A stretch of 64,000 bases of DNA from Tenggerimyces flavus (GTDB taxonomy: Bacteria; Actinomycetota; Actinomycetes; Propionibacteriales; Actinopolymorphaceae): contig NZ_JAFBCM010000001.1 of NCBI RefSeq assembly GCF_016907715.1, positions 3,658,001 to 3,722,000 of the forward strand, read 5' to 3'. The number at the start of each line of letters is the position of its first letter. Position 1 is the first letter of the stretch. The notes beneath the pieces were generated by a model. The model did not search any database and was not told where the DNA came from. It saw only the letters and a program-made list of their open reading frames with translations. Positions 35,251 to 43,472 of the stretch are shown here, in pieces. A program made the translations under genes and the position numbers.

Positions 35251-36159
35251 TCAGACGGGGTAGAGGCGCTCCACGTCGTCGAGGAGGGCGTTGGCCCACA
35301 TCAGGCCGGCGCCGCCCCAGAGGTCGCGGTCGACGATGTGGACCTGGTTCTTGGCGACCGAGGGCAGCTTCTTGGCCAGCGGGTGCTCGACGAGCTTGTT
35401 CGCCAGACCGTCCTTGTCGCCCTTCGGGGCGGTGACGATCAGCCAGTCGGCGGTGAGCTCGGTGAGGCGTTCGAGGCTCACGCCCTTCGCGGTCTCGGTG
35501 GGGGAGTGGACGTCGAGTCCGACCGATGTCAAGTGGGCGTTGACGGGGTACGGGGCGTCCCACCACCAGAACGTTCCGGGCTCGAACACGCCGACCACGT
35601 TGACCGAGATCTTCCTTGCAGCGTTGGCGTTCTTCAGCTTGGCGACGCGTTCGTCGAACTGTGTCAGCAGCTCGTTGGCGCGTTCCTTGCGGTTGACGGC
35701 GTCGGCGACGAGCTGGAAGACGCCGCGCCAGTCGTTGCCGGAGGGGAGCGTGACCAGGGGTGCGAGGTCGCGTACCTCGTTCCACGCGGTGTCCTCGGCG
35801 AGCCAGTCCCAGCCGAGCAACAGGTCGGGCCGCGTGGCCGCGACCTGCTCGGGGTCGGGCGGGAGGAGGCTGGAGGTGATCGTCTCTGGTGCGAGGTCCA
35901 CCCAGCCCGTGGCGAACGCGCCGGAGAAGACCGGCGTGAGGCCGAGCGCGATCATGTCGATCTCGGCCGAGCCGACGAGCGCGACCGGCCTGGTGGGCGC
36001 GATGGGTACGTCGACCGGGCCGCGCGAGTCGTTGATCTCCCGCGTGGTCGGGGTCGGCGCCGCTTCCTGCTGGTCCGTCGCGCAGCCCGCGAGCAGTCCC
36101 GCGAACGCCAGCCCACCCACCACGAACTCCCGCCTCGTGGCGGCCTCCACGCTCATCAT
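35251..36159 (-). CDS. Iron-siderophore ABC transporter substrate-binding lipoprotein
   Basis: 302 residues. An RR motif (9-10) and lipobox LLAGC (Cys26) indicate a lipoprotein, probably Tat-exported. The rest is a FecB/FhuD-type class III binding protein (ALVGSAEIDMIALGLTPV, ATRPDLLLG, LSPTE-like regions). It would deliver ferric siderophore to a FecCD-type importer that is not in this window. The ATG at 36159 (or 36156) has no ribosome site and touches an IdeR-type iron box, so the transcript may be leaderless and iron-repressed. Confidence 0.9.
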   Translation of the reverse strand: MMSVEAATRREFVVGGLAFAGLLAGCATDQQEAAPTPTTREINDSRGPVDVPIAPTRPVALVGSAEIDMIALGLTPVFSGAFATGWVDLAPETITSSLLPPDPEQVAATRPDLLLGWDWLAEDTAWNEVRDLAPLVTLPSGNDWRGVFQLVADAVNRKERANELLTQFDERVAKLKNANAARKISVNVVGVFEPGTFWWWDAPYPVNAHLTSVGLDVHSPTETAKGVSLERLTELTADWLIVTAPKGDKDGLANKLVEHPLAKKLPSVAKNQVHIVDRDLWGGAGLMWANALLDDVERLYPV

Positions 36160-36177
36160 TTGGCCAGGCTAACCTAA
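36159..36177 (-). promoter_or_regulatory. IdeR/DtxR-type iron box at the start of the siderophore-binding gene
   Basis: Minus-strand sequence TTAGGTTAGCCTGGCCAAA matches the 19-bp IdeR consensus (TTAGGTTAGSCTAACCTAA) at 16 positions. The left half is perfect. It abuts the start codon, and TAGCCT within it lies 7-12 bases before the ATG, where a -10 for a leaderless mRNA would be. Iron-loaded repressor here would block the promoter. Confidence 0.82.
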
Positions 36178-36275
36178 CCCGACACGACCGCGGTGGCGTT
36201 TGGCGAGACGATCCCACATGCGCGAGCGCTTCTCAGCCATGGAGGATCCGGCGGCCGGGCGCTTGGATTGTCCTC

Positions 36276-36785
36276 ATGAAGACAAGGACAAGTGGCTGGG
36301 TGCTCGGCGGTGCCGCGGTGGCCATGGGGCTGGTGGCGGGCTTCTTCTTCGACTGGGCCGCCACGATCATGCCGGCGCTGGAGCGGTCCGACGACCGGAC
36401 GTACGTCGTCGTGATGCAGCAGACCACCGCGGCGATCAACGGCGGTGCCCTGGTCCCGCTCGTGCTCGCGGCCGCGCTCGTGCTGAGCGGAGTGGCCGCG
36501 ATCCTCCAGTACCGGGTCGGCGCGCGGTCCGCTGTGCGCTGGATTCTCGCGGCCCTCGGGCTCTACGTGGTGGCTCTCGCGGTGACGGTCGGGATCCACT
36601 TTCCGCTGAACGACACCCTCGTAAACGCCGGCGATCCGGACGCGATCGCCAACCTCGCCGCGCTCCGGGAGAGCACCGAGTCCGCCTGGGTGAACGCCCA
36701 CCTCGTCCGTACTGTGGCCGTCATCCTCGCGCTGGCAGCCCTCTGCCGCGCGCTGTGGAAGCGGCCCGAGCCGCAGCGTGCCTAA
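36276..36785 (+). CDS. DUF1772-like integral membrane protein
   Basis: 169 residues with four hydrophobic segments (about 8-28, 57-78, 86-107, 143-160). Sequence TSGWVLGGAAVAMGLVAGFF, then IHFPLNDTL and SAWVNAHLVRTV, fits the DUF1772/anthrone-oxygenase-like family. The catalytic role in this family is mostly unknown. No clear ribosome site precedes the ATG. It is divergent from the siderophore-binding gene. Confidence 0.72.
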   Translation: MKTRTSGWVLGGAAVAMGLVAGFFFDWAATIMPALERSDDRTYVVVMQQTTAAINGGALVPLVLAAALVLSGVAAILQYRVGARSAVRWILAALGLYVVALAVTVGIHFPLNDTLVNAGDPDAIANLAALRESTESAWVNAHLVRTVAVILALAALCRALWKRPEPQRA

Positions 36786-36839
36786 CCTCGATCTTTCGTC
36801 CGGCGGTGGGTTCGCCCGGCCCGGCCCTGCCCTGGGGCC

Positions 36840-36863
36840 AATGATCATGTTTACATGATCATT
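36840..36863. repeat. Palindromic repeat, family C (copy P1)
   Basis: AATGATCATG, loop TTTA, CATGATCATT: 10-bp perfect arms. The same core returns at 37186-37219, and its TGATCATG module returns four times in 50941-51015. Confidence 0.9.
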
Positions 36864-37185
36864 TGCCGCTTTACGTGGGGTGGACGCCAGGTAGAGCGGC
36901 CACTGGCCGGGTAAGGCGACCAGACGCGCGACAGCCCCCAGAAGTCAGCAGAGCCCGCGTGGCCGCGGTGCACGTTGTCACCCAGAGGACAACTAGGAAT
37001 TCCTCCTGCACCACGCCCAGCCGGGCCCGATGCGCCGCGCGCCATCGCGCTACGCGCGATGACCGGCGCTCTTTGCCCGACACGACCTTGGACCTGTTGG
37101 GTAAGTCGGTGGTCCTGGCGGATGGGCATCGATGCCGCCTTACCTGGCGAGTGGGTGCTTGACGCGGGGTGTATCCCAGGTAGAG

Positions 37186-37219
37186 CGGCAAATGATCATG
37201 TAAACATGATCATTTGCCG
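37186..37219. repeat. Palindromic repeat, family C (copy P2)
   Basis: 15-bp perfect arms (CGGCAAATGATCATG) around the loop TAAA. It lies 10 bp beyond the stop codon of the LLM oxidoreductase gene, so it may also end that transcript. Confidence 0.9.
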
Positions 37220-37228
37220 TCACAGGCG

Positions 37229-38122
37229 CTAGCCGACCAGCAGGGGAGCCAGGAGCCGCAGCTGCTCCAGGCCCAGCGGGTCGCCGGGTCGAGGCAAAGG
37301 TTGGAGCGCCACGTGGTCGGCGCCGGCGGCGAGGTGGTCGCGGATCCGTTCGGCCACCGTCTCCACCGACCGCCACGCCACCAGGGCGTCGACCAGCCGG
37401 TCGCTGCCACCACCCGACAGGTCCTCGTACGTGAAGCCCATCCGCAGCAGGTTGTTCTGGTAGTTCGGCATCGCCAGGTAGTGCGTCAGGAACTCCCGCC
37501 CAGCCTCGCGCGCCGCCGACGGAGACGACTCCAGCACCAGCGTCTGCTCCGGGATCAGCGCCGACCCAGGCCCCAACAGATCCCGCGCGAGCTTCGTGTG
37601 CTCCGGCGTCGTCAGGTACGGCAGCGCCCCGGCCGTGCGATCGCGGGAGAGCTCCAGCATCCGCGGCCCCAGAGCCGCCAGCATCCGCGGCGCCGCGACA
37701 GCAGGCGCAGGCGGGTCGTACGGCGAGGCGTCCAGCTCGTCCAGATACGAACGCATCTTCGCCACCGGCGACACGTACGCGTGCCCCCGCCGAGCGACGT
37801 CCGGCGAGTGGCTCACGCCGAGTCCCAGGACGAACCGCGACGGATACGCCTCCGCCAGCGCCTGCGAAGCGCCGTTCATCGCGGCGGCGTCGCGACCCCA
37901 CACGTTCGCGATCCCCGTTCCCACGACCAGCGACGACGTCGCCGCCAGCACCACAGCCGAAGCGCTGAACGGATCCCGCGTGGTCGGCGTGTCCGAGACC
38001 CAGAACGACCCGTACCCCAGGGCCTCCACCGTCGAAGCCGCCTCCCGCATCGTCGCAGCGGACGCGAGCCGAACAGGCCCGAGCCAGGCGCCGACCTGAC
38101 CGATCCGATCGAGAGCAGACAT
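37229..38122 (-). CDS. LLM-class F420-dependent oxidoreductase (MSMEG_4141-like)
   Basis: 297 residues. Luciferase-like TIM-barrel sequence starts with GQVGAWLGPVRLASAATMREAASTVEALGYGSFWV and continues through LVVGTGIANVWGRDAAAM and RFVLGLGVSHSP, matching the TIGR03620-type F420-dependent subfamily. The substrate is unknown. The ATG at 38122 has GGAGG 8 bp upstream; an upstream extension is not family-like. It lies 53 bp downstream of a TetR gene on the same strand, with an operator between, so it is probably the repressor's target. Confidence 0.88.
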   Translation of the reverse strand: MSALDRIGQVGAWLGPVRLASAATMREAASTVEALGYGSFWVSDTPTTRDPFSASAVVLAATSSLVVGTGIANVWGRDAAAMNGASQALAEAYPSRFVLGLGVSHSPDVARRGHAYVSPVAKMRSYLDELDASPYDPPAPAVAAPRMLAALGPRMLELSRDRTAGALPYLTTPEHTKLARDLLGPGSALIPEQTLVLESSPSAAREAGREFLTHYLAMPNYQNNLLRMGFTYEDLSGGGSDRLVDALVAWRSVETVAERIRDHLAAGADHVALQPLPRPGDPLGLEQLRLLAPLLVG

Positions 38123-38142
38123 ACAGACCAACCTCCAATTGA

Positions 38143-38156
38143 TGACCAAGCGGTCA
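38143..38156 (-). promoter_or_regulatory. Probable TetR operator before the LLM gene
   Basis: Perfect palindrome TGACC-AAGC-GGTCA, followed by AAGAA on the + strand. The same half-sites and flank occur at 38797-38810 before the tetR gene. It lies 21 bp upstream of the LLM start, just above its ribosome site. Confidence 0.75.
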
Positions 38157-38175
38157 AGAATGTGCCCAACAAAAC

Positions 38176-38781
38176 TCACCGCAGGCCGTCCAGCGCCGCC
38201 TCCACGACGTCGGCGAGCGTGTCCGGATCGGGGTCGATCCTGGCGATCTGCCACAACCCCTCGACCACGGTGAAGACATAGCGAGCGATCACCTGAGACG
38301 GCCGCGCCGACGTCAGCTCGCCGGCGCCCTTCGCCAGGTCCACGACGGCCGCGAGCCGGTCGATCATCTTCCGCTGGTGGGTCCGGACGACGGCCTTCAC
38401 CTCGTCGTCCCCGGGCAGCAGCTCGAGCGTCGTGTTCGCGACCAGGCACCCGCGCCCGTTCGCGGTCAGGTCGGCCACGCAGACCGCCTGCCCCCGGACG
38501 TACGCGCGCACCCCCTCCAGCGGCCCCGGCGCCGAAGCGAGCGTTTCCTCCAGCCGCGAGAGCGTCTCCGCCGAGGTGTAGCGGAGGACGGCGAGGAACA
38601 GCTCGTGCTTGTCCCCGAACGCCGCGTACAAGCTGCCCTTGTACAGCCCGGTCGCCGCGGTCAGGTGGCTGAGCGTCGTGGCGTGGTAGCCGTGCTCGAC
38701 GAACTGCTCCTTGATCGTCGCGAGCGCGCGCTGCGGGTCGAACTCGCGGGGCCTCCCGCGCGGCCGTTCCGTCACGCTCAC
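38176..38781 (-). CDS. TetR-family repressor
   Basis: 201 residues from the GTG at 38781; a GTG at 38775 is an alternative. The helix-turn-helix is LSHLTAATGLYKGSLYAAFGDKHELF without the first residues (TLSHLTAATGLYKGSLY core), preceded by GRPREFDPQRALATIKEQF. The C-terminal domain contains RGCLVANTTLELLPGDDEV, typical of the AcrR/TetR_C_33-like group. It probably represses itself and the LLM oxidoreductase through the two matching palindromes. The ligand is unknown. Confidence 0.9.
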   Translation of the reverse strand: MSVTERPRGRPREFDPQRALATIKEQFVEHGYHATTLSHLTAATGLYKGSLYAAFGDKHELFLAVLRYTSAETLSRLEETLASAPGPLEGVRAYVRGQAVCVADLTANGRGCLVANTTLELLPGDDEVKAVVRTHQRKMIDRLAAVVDLAKGAGELTSARPSQVIARYVFTVVEGLWQIARIDPDPDTLADVVEAALDGLR

Positions 38782-38796
38782 GCCGACGACATTACC

Positions 38797-38810
38797 TGAC
38801 CGCGTGGTCA
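38797..38810 (-). promoter_or_regulatory. Probable TetR operator before tetR
   Basis: Perfect palindrome TGACC-GCGT-GGTCA with AAGAA on the right flank, identical half-sites to 38143-38156. It lies 15 bp before the tetR start, consistent with autorepression. Confidence 0.75.
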
Positions 38811-38843
38811 AGAAATAGCCGGCGTGCGGTACGTCACAGTTAC

Positions 38844-38862
38844 GCCCGGTTCTGAACCGGGC
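38844..38862. other. Short hairpin in the dxr leader
   Basis: GCCCGGTT, loop CTG, AACCGGGC: 8-bp perfect stem located 37 bp before the dxr start. It could be an operator, an attenuator or a boundary between divergent tetR and dxr transcripts. Confidence 0.4.
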
Positions 38863-38899
38863 ACCCCGTACACGCTCGCGATGAGGGAGACTTGGGCCT

Positions 38900-40114
38900 G
38901 TGCGCGACATCGTGATCCTCGGGTCGACCGGGTCCATCGGGACCCAGGCCGTCGACGTCGTACGCGCGCGCCCCGACCGGTTCCGCGTCGTCGGCATCGC
39001 CGCCGGCGGCGGGAACGTCGAACAGCTCGCCGAGCAGGCGCTCCAGCTGAACGTCGAGACGGTTGCCGTCGCGAAGGCGACCGTCGTGCAGGACCTGCAG
39101 CTCGCGTTCTACGCCGAGGCGCAGAGGCGCGGGTACGCCCAGGGCCAGTTCCGCATCCCCAAGATCCTCGCCGGCCCCGACGCCGCGGCCGAGCTCGCGA
39201 CCGCGCCGGCGGACGTCGTGCTGAACGGCATGACCGGCTCCGTCGGCCTCGCTCCCACGCTCGCCGCCCTCGGCGCCGGACGCATGCTCGCCCTCGCCAA
39301 CAAGGAGTCGCTGATCGCCGGCGGCCCGCTGGTGAAGAAGGCGGCGAAACCGGGACAGATCGTCCCCGTCGACTCCGAGCACACCGCGCTCGCGCAGTGC
39401 CTGCGCTCCGGCCAGGAGCACGAGGTCGCCAAGCTCATCGTCACCGCAAGCGGCGGCCCGTTCCGCGGCCGCGAGCGCGCGGAGCTCACCGCGGTCACGC
39501 CCGAGCAGGCGATGGCACACCCGACCTGGAACATGGGTCCGGACATCACGATCAACTCCGCCACGCTCGTCAACAAGGGCCTGGAAGTGATCGAGGCGCA
39601 CCTGCTGTTCGACGTGCCGTACGACCGGATCGAGGTCGTCGTGCACCCGCAGTCGGTGATCCACTCGATGGTCGAGTTCGTCGACGGCTCCACGATCGCG
39701 CAGGCCAGCCCGCCGGACATGAAGCTGCCGATCTCGATCGCGCTCGGCTGGCCCGACCGCGTCCCCGGCGCGGCGACGGCGTGCGACTGGACGCAGGCGA
39801 GCAGCTGGACGTTCGAGCCGCTCGACAACGAGGCGTTCCCGTCCGTGCGGCTCGCCCGCGAGGCGGGCGAGCGCGGCGGCACGGCCCCGGCCGTCTACAA
39901 CGCGGCGAACGAGGAATGCGTAGCCGCGTTCCAGAACGGGAACCTCCCCTTCCTCGGAATCGTCGACACCGTGGCACAGGTTTTGACCGAGCACGAGAGC
40001 ATGTCGGGGGACGACCTGACGCTCGAGCAGGTCCTGGCTGCCGAGGCGTGGGCACGCGCGCGCACGAACGAACTCATGAAGTCGTTTTCCAGCGAACGCC
40101 GCACGGGAGGCTGA
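38900..40114 (+). CDS. dxr: 1-deoxy-D-xylulose 5-phosphate reductoisomerase
   Basis: 404 residues. This NADPH-dependent enzyme makes 2-C-methyl-D-erythritol 4-phosphate, the committed step of the MEP isoprenoid pathway. The nucleotide loop is GSTGSIG at 8-14. Active-site motifs include [32 protein letters not shown] and [12 protein letters not shown]. The GTG start at 38900 has GGGAGA about 9 bp upstream. It heads a tight run with rseP (7-bp gap) and ispG, a conserved actinobacterial order that places two MEP-pathway genes together. Confidence 0.97.
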   Translation: MRDIVILGSTGSIGTQAVDVVRARPDRFRVVGIAAGGGNVEQLAEQALQLNVETVAVAKATVVQDLQLAFYAEAQRRGYAQGQFRIPKILAGPDAAAELATAPADVVLNGMTGSVGLAPTLAALGAGRMLALANKESLIAGGPLVKKAAKPGQIVPVDSEHTALAQCLRSGQEHEVAKLIVTASGGPFRGRERAELTAVTPEQAMAHPTWNMGPDITINSATLVNKGLEVIEAHLLFDVPYDRIEVVVHPQSVIHSMVEFVDGSTIAQASPPDMKLPISIALGWPDRVPGAATACDWTQASSWTFEPLDNEAFPSVRLAREAGERGGTAPAVYNAANEECVAAFQNGNLPFLGIVDTVAQVLTEHESMSGDDLTLEQVLAAEAWARARTNELMKSFSSERRTGG

Positions 40115-40121
40115 AGTCCGG

Positions 40122-41411
40122 ATGGACCTGATCGCGATCCTCGGAGCCGTCGTCTTCTTCCTCGGCGTGCTCGCGTCCGTCGCGTTGCACGAGCTCGGGC
40201 ACATGCTGCCGGCGAAGCTGTTCAACGTCCGCGTGACGCAGTACATGATCGGCTTCGGCAAGACGATTTGGTCGCGCAAGAAGGGCGAGACCGAGTACGG
40301 CGTGAAGATCTTCCCGTTCGGCGGCTTCGTCCGGATGATCGGCATGTTCCCGCCGGCCAAGGACGGGCGGCTGCGCAACTCCAGCACTGGCCCGTTCCAG
40401 ACGCTGATCGAGGAGGCCCGCACGGCTTCCGCGGAGGAGACGCCCGAGGGCCAGGAGCACCGGCTCTTCTACACCAAGAAGTCCTGGCAGAAGATCATCA
40501 TCATGGCCGGCGGTCCGATGATGAACATCGTCCTCGCGGTCGTGTTGTTCGGCATCGTGATGATGGGCTTCGGCATCAAGGTCGCCGTCCCCGTCGTGGA
40601 CTCGGTCTCCGACTGCGTGATCAAGGCCAGCGAGGGCCAGCGCGCCTGCCGCGAAGGCGATCCCGAGTCCCCGGCGAAGGCGGCCGGACTCGAGGCAGGT
40701 GACAAGATCGTCGCGTTCAACGGCACCCAGATCACCTCCTGGGACCAGGTCTCCGCGGCCATCCGCGACGCCGGAGCCGGCGTCGCGACCATGGTCGTCG
40801 ACCGCGGCGGCAAGCAGGTCACGCTCAAGCCCAACCTGATTGCGGCCGAGCGCTACGACCTCGACGACCCGACGAAGTTCGTCACGGTCGGGTTCCTCGG
40901 CGTCGGCCCGGAGACTGTGAACGAACGCCAGGACGTCGGCGCGGTCTTCGCTCAGATCGGGCACTTCACCGGGCTCACCGCGCAGGCCATGCTGCACATC
41001 CCCGAGCGCATGGTCGGGGTCGCGCAGGCGGCGTTCGGCGGCGAACGCGCACTGGACAGCCCGATGAGCGTGCTCGGCGCCAGCCGGGTCGCCGGCGAGA
41101 TCGCCACCCTCGACGAGCCGGTGTCCGACCGCATCTCGGCGTTCGTGCAGTGGCTCGCCGCGCTCAACCTGTTCATCGCGCTGTTCAACTTCATCCCGCT
41201 GTTGCCGCTCGACGGCGGCCACATCGCGGGTGCGGTCTACGAGGCCATCCGGCGCGCGTTCGCGAAGCTGCGAGGGCGCCCGGACCCCGGATACGTCGAT
41301 GTCGCCAAGGCGTTGCCGCTCGCGTACGCGATGGCCAGCGTGCTCATCGTGATGGGCGTGCTGTTGCTCTACGCCGACATCGTCAACCCCGTCCGCCTGG
41401 GCTCCGGATGA
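40122..41411 (+). CDS. rseP: Site-2 intramembrane metalloprotease (RseP/Rip1-like)
   Basis: 429 residues. Zinc motif HELGH is at 23-27 in the first membrane helix. A PDZ domain follows (about 160-240: [22 protein letters not shown] split over two strands), and the third ligand is in PLDGGH (about 361-366). Four membrane helices are expected. M50B proteases clip membrane-bound anti-sigma factors or other single-span proteins; mycobacterial Rip1 is the closest studied relative in this gene order. Its substrate in this organism is unknown. Confidence 0.93.
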   Translation: MDLIAILGAVVFFLGVLASVALHELGHMLPAKLFNVRVTQYMIGFGKTIWSRKKGETEYGVKIFPFGGFVRMIGMFPPAKDGRLRNSSTGPFQTLIEEARTASAEETPEGQEHRLFYTKKSWQKIIIMAGGPMMNIVLAVVLFGIVMMGFGIKVAVPVVDSVSDCVIKASEGQRACREGDPESPAKAAGLEAGDKIVAFNGTQITSWDQVSAAIRDAGAGVATMVVDRGGKQVTLKPNLIAAERYDLDDPTKFVTVGFLGVGPETVNERQDVGAVFAQIGHFTGLTAQAMLHIPERMVGVAQAAFGGERALDSPMSVLGASRVAGEIATLDEPVSDRISAFVQWLAALNLFIALFNFIPLLPLDGGHIAGAVYEAIRRAFAKLRGRPDPGYVDVAKALPLAYAMASVLIVMGVLLLYADIVNPVRLGSG

Positions 41412-41442
41412 TCCAGAACGAGACGAGAAGAAGGACACGCCA

Positions 41443-42600
41443 GTGACCAGCATCGACCTGGGCATGCCGCCGCTTCCGCCGCCCACGCTCGCCGAACGCC
41501 GCAAGACCCGGCAGATCCGGGTCGGCAAGGTGCTCGTCGGTGGCGGCGCACCGGTGTCCGTGCAGTCGATGACGACGACCCCGACCACCGACATCAACGC
41601 CACCCTGCAGCAGATCGCCGAGCTCACCGCGACCGGCTGCGACATCGTGCGCGTCGCCGTACCCAGCCAGGACGACGCCGACGCGCTCCCCGCGATCGCC
41701 AAGAAGTCGCAGATCCCGGTCATCGCCGACATCCACTTCCAGCCGAAGTACGTGTTCGCCGCGATCGACGCGGGCTGCGCGGCCGTCCGCGTCAACCCGG
41801 GCAACATCCGCAAGTTCGACGACCAGGTCAAGGAGATCGCGAAGGCGGCCTCCGACGCCGGCGTCTCGCTGCGGATCGGCGTCAACGCGGGCTCGCTCGA
41901 CCCGCGGCTGCTGAAGAAGTACGGCAAGCCCACGCCCGAGGCACTGGTCGAGTCGGCGCTGTGGGAGGCCTCGCTGTTCGAGGAGCACGGCTTCCACGAC
42001 TTCAAGATCTCGGTGAAGCACCACGACCCGGTCGTGATGGTCCGGGCATACGAACTGCTGTCGGAGCAGTGCGACTACCCGTTGCACCTCGGCGTGACCG
42101 AGGCCGGCCCCGCGTTCCAGGGCACGATCAAGTCGGCGGTCGCGTTCGGCGCCCTGCTCTCCAAGGGAATCGGCGACACGATCCGGGTCTCGCTGTCCGC
42201 GCCGCCGGCCGAGGAGGTCAAGGTCGGGCTGAAGATCCTGGAGTCGCTCAACCTGCGCGAACGCCACCTCGAGATCGTCTCCTGCCCGTCCTGCGGGCGC
42301 GCCCAGGTCGACGTCTACAAGCTCGCCGACGAGGTGACCGCCGGCCTGGAGGGCATGGAGTTCCCGCTGCGGGTCGCGGTCATGGGCTGCGTGGTGAACG
42401 GCCCGGGCGAGGCGCGCGAGGCCGATCTTGGCGTCGCGTCGGGCAATGGGAAGGGCCAGATCTTCGTCAAGGGCGAAGTGGTGAAGACTGTTCCCGAGAG
42501 CCAGATCGTCGAGACACTGATCGACGAGGCCCTCCGTATTGCCGAGGAGATGAAGCTCGCCGGGGTAGCGTCAGGCGCACCCGAGGTCGAGGTGCGTTAG
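41443..42600 (+). CDS. ispG: 4-hydroxy-3-methylbut-2-enyl diphosphate synthase IspG (GcpE)
   Basis: 385 residues. It converts MEcPP to HMBPP with a 4Fe-4S cluster. Cluster cysteines are in SCPSCGR (about 281 and 284) and [12 protein letters not shown] (about 316). TIM-barrel sequence includes [14 protein letters not shown] and [15 protein letters not shown]. The GTG start has GAAGGA about 8 bp upstream. It is separated by 31 bp from rseP and 22 bp from the GNAT gene, so the group is probably one operon. Confidence 0.97.
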   Translation: MTSIDLGMPPLPPPTLAERRKTRQIRVGKVLVGGGAPVSVQSMTTTPTTDINATLQQIAELTATGCDIVRVAVPSQDDADALPAIAKKSQIPVIADIHFQPKYVFAAIDAGCAAVRVNPGNIRKFDDQVKEIAKAASDAGVSLRIGVNAGSLDPRLLKKYGKPTPEALVESALWEASLFEEHGFHDFKISVKHHDPVVMVRAYELLSEQCDYPLHLGVTEAGPAFQGTIKSAVAFGALLSKGIGDTIRVSLSAPPAEEVKVGLKILESLNLRERHLEIVSCPSCGRAQVDVYKLADEVTAGLEGMEFPLRVAVMGCVVNGPGEAREADLGVASGNGKGQIFVKGEVVKTVPESQIVETLIDEALRIAEEMKLAGVASGAPEVEVR

Positions 42601-42622
42601 GTCCACTGTCGAGGAGGCGCGG

Positions 42623-43468
42623 ATGCTCGGTGCCACGGAGGTCGTCCGGGCGTTGCGTCCGGTCGATCTGACCGCGGTCCGTACGGTGCTCGACGCCGAC
42701 CCGGTGACGAACGTCTTCGTCGACTCCCGCGTCCGTGCCTCGGGCATGGACATGCGCCGGATGGGCGGCCAGCTCTGGGGGTACGAGGAGGGCGGCCGGC
42801 TCGTCTCGCTGTGCTACGCCGGCGCGAACCTCGTTCCCGTCTCGACCACCCCCGGCGCCGGGCAGGCGTTCGCCAACCGGGCCTTGCGCCTCGGCCGGCA
42901 CTGCTCGTCGGTGTGGGGGACGCGCGACGCCGTCGAGCCGATGTGGCGGCTGCTCGAGCCGAGCTGGGGACCGGCCCGCGATGTCCGCGAGGTGCAGCCG
43001 TTCCTCACCATGACCAGCCAGCCGCTGGTGACGCCCGATCCGCTGGTGCGGCGGGTGCGGGCAGACGAGCTCGACCAGCTGTACAACGCGTCGGTGGCGT
43101 TCTTCACCGAGGAGCTCGGCATCTCGCCGGAGTCCCGTGACGGTGGCTCGTACTACCGGACCCGGGTCGCGGACCTGATCGGCCGCGGGTACGCGTTCGC
43201 GCGGGTTGAGGACGGCGAGATCGTGTTCAAGGCCGAGATCGGGGTGGCGACGCCTTCCGCGTTCCAGATCCAGGGCGTGTGGGTGCGACCCGACCGGCGC
43301 GGCGAGGGCCTGTCCGCCGCGGGAGTCGCGGCCGTCGTCGCGGCGGGCCTGCGGGAGATCGCGCCGGTCGCGACCTTGTACGTCAACGACTTCAACGTGG
43401 CCGCCCGCCGCGCGTACAGCCGGGTCGGCTTCCGCCCGACGGCGACGTTCATGACGGTGCTCTTCTAA
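42623..43468 (+). CDS. DUF4081-GNAT acetyltransferase
   Basis: 281 residues. The N-terminal DUF4081 domain ([20 protein letters not shown]...) is joined to a GNAT domain whose acetyl-CoA loop is [14 protein letters not shown] and whose end is [14 protein letters not shown]. This gene is a regular neighbour of ispG in actinobacteria, but its substrate is unknown. The ATG follows GAGGAGG. Confidence 0.9.
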   Translation: MLGATEVVRALRPVDLTAVRTVLDADPVTNVFVDSRVRASGMDMRRMGGQLWGYEEGGRLVSLCYAGANLVPVSTTPGAGQAFANRALRLGRHCSSVWGTRDAVEPMWRLLEPSWGPARDVREVQPFLTMTSQPLVTPDPLVRRVRADELDQLYNASVAFFTEELGISPESRDGGSYYRTRVADLIGRGYAFARVEDGEIVFKAEIGVATPSAFQIQGVWVRPDRRGEGLSAAGVAAVVAAGLREIAPVATLYVNDFNVAARRAYSRVGFRPTATFMTVLF

Positions 43469-43472
43469 GGCC

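Larger units (their letters stand above)
36786..37228. other. 443-bp intergenic element bounded by palindromes
   Basis: The gap separates the 3' ends of two converging genes and has no convincing gene. It contains palindrome P1 (36840-36863), a 33-bp direct repeat (36868-36900 and 37157-37189, 28 of 33 identical), a looser inverted pair further in (GGGTAAGGCG near 36910 and CGCCTTACC near 37136), and palindrome P2 (37186-37219). The symmetry suggests one inserted or folded unit of about 380 bp. Confidence 0.6.

Noticed and set aside
36863-37191. Open frames of about 100 codons on both strands across the 36.8-37.2 kb gap
   Set aside because: Both strands are open at once, codon composition is poor, and both ends lie in the repeats.
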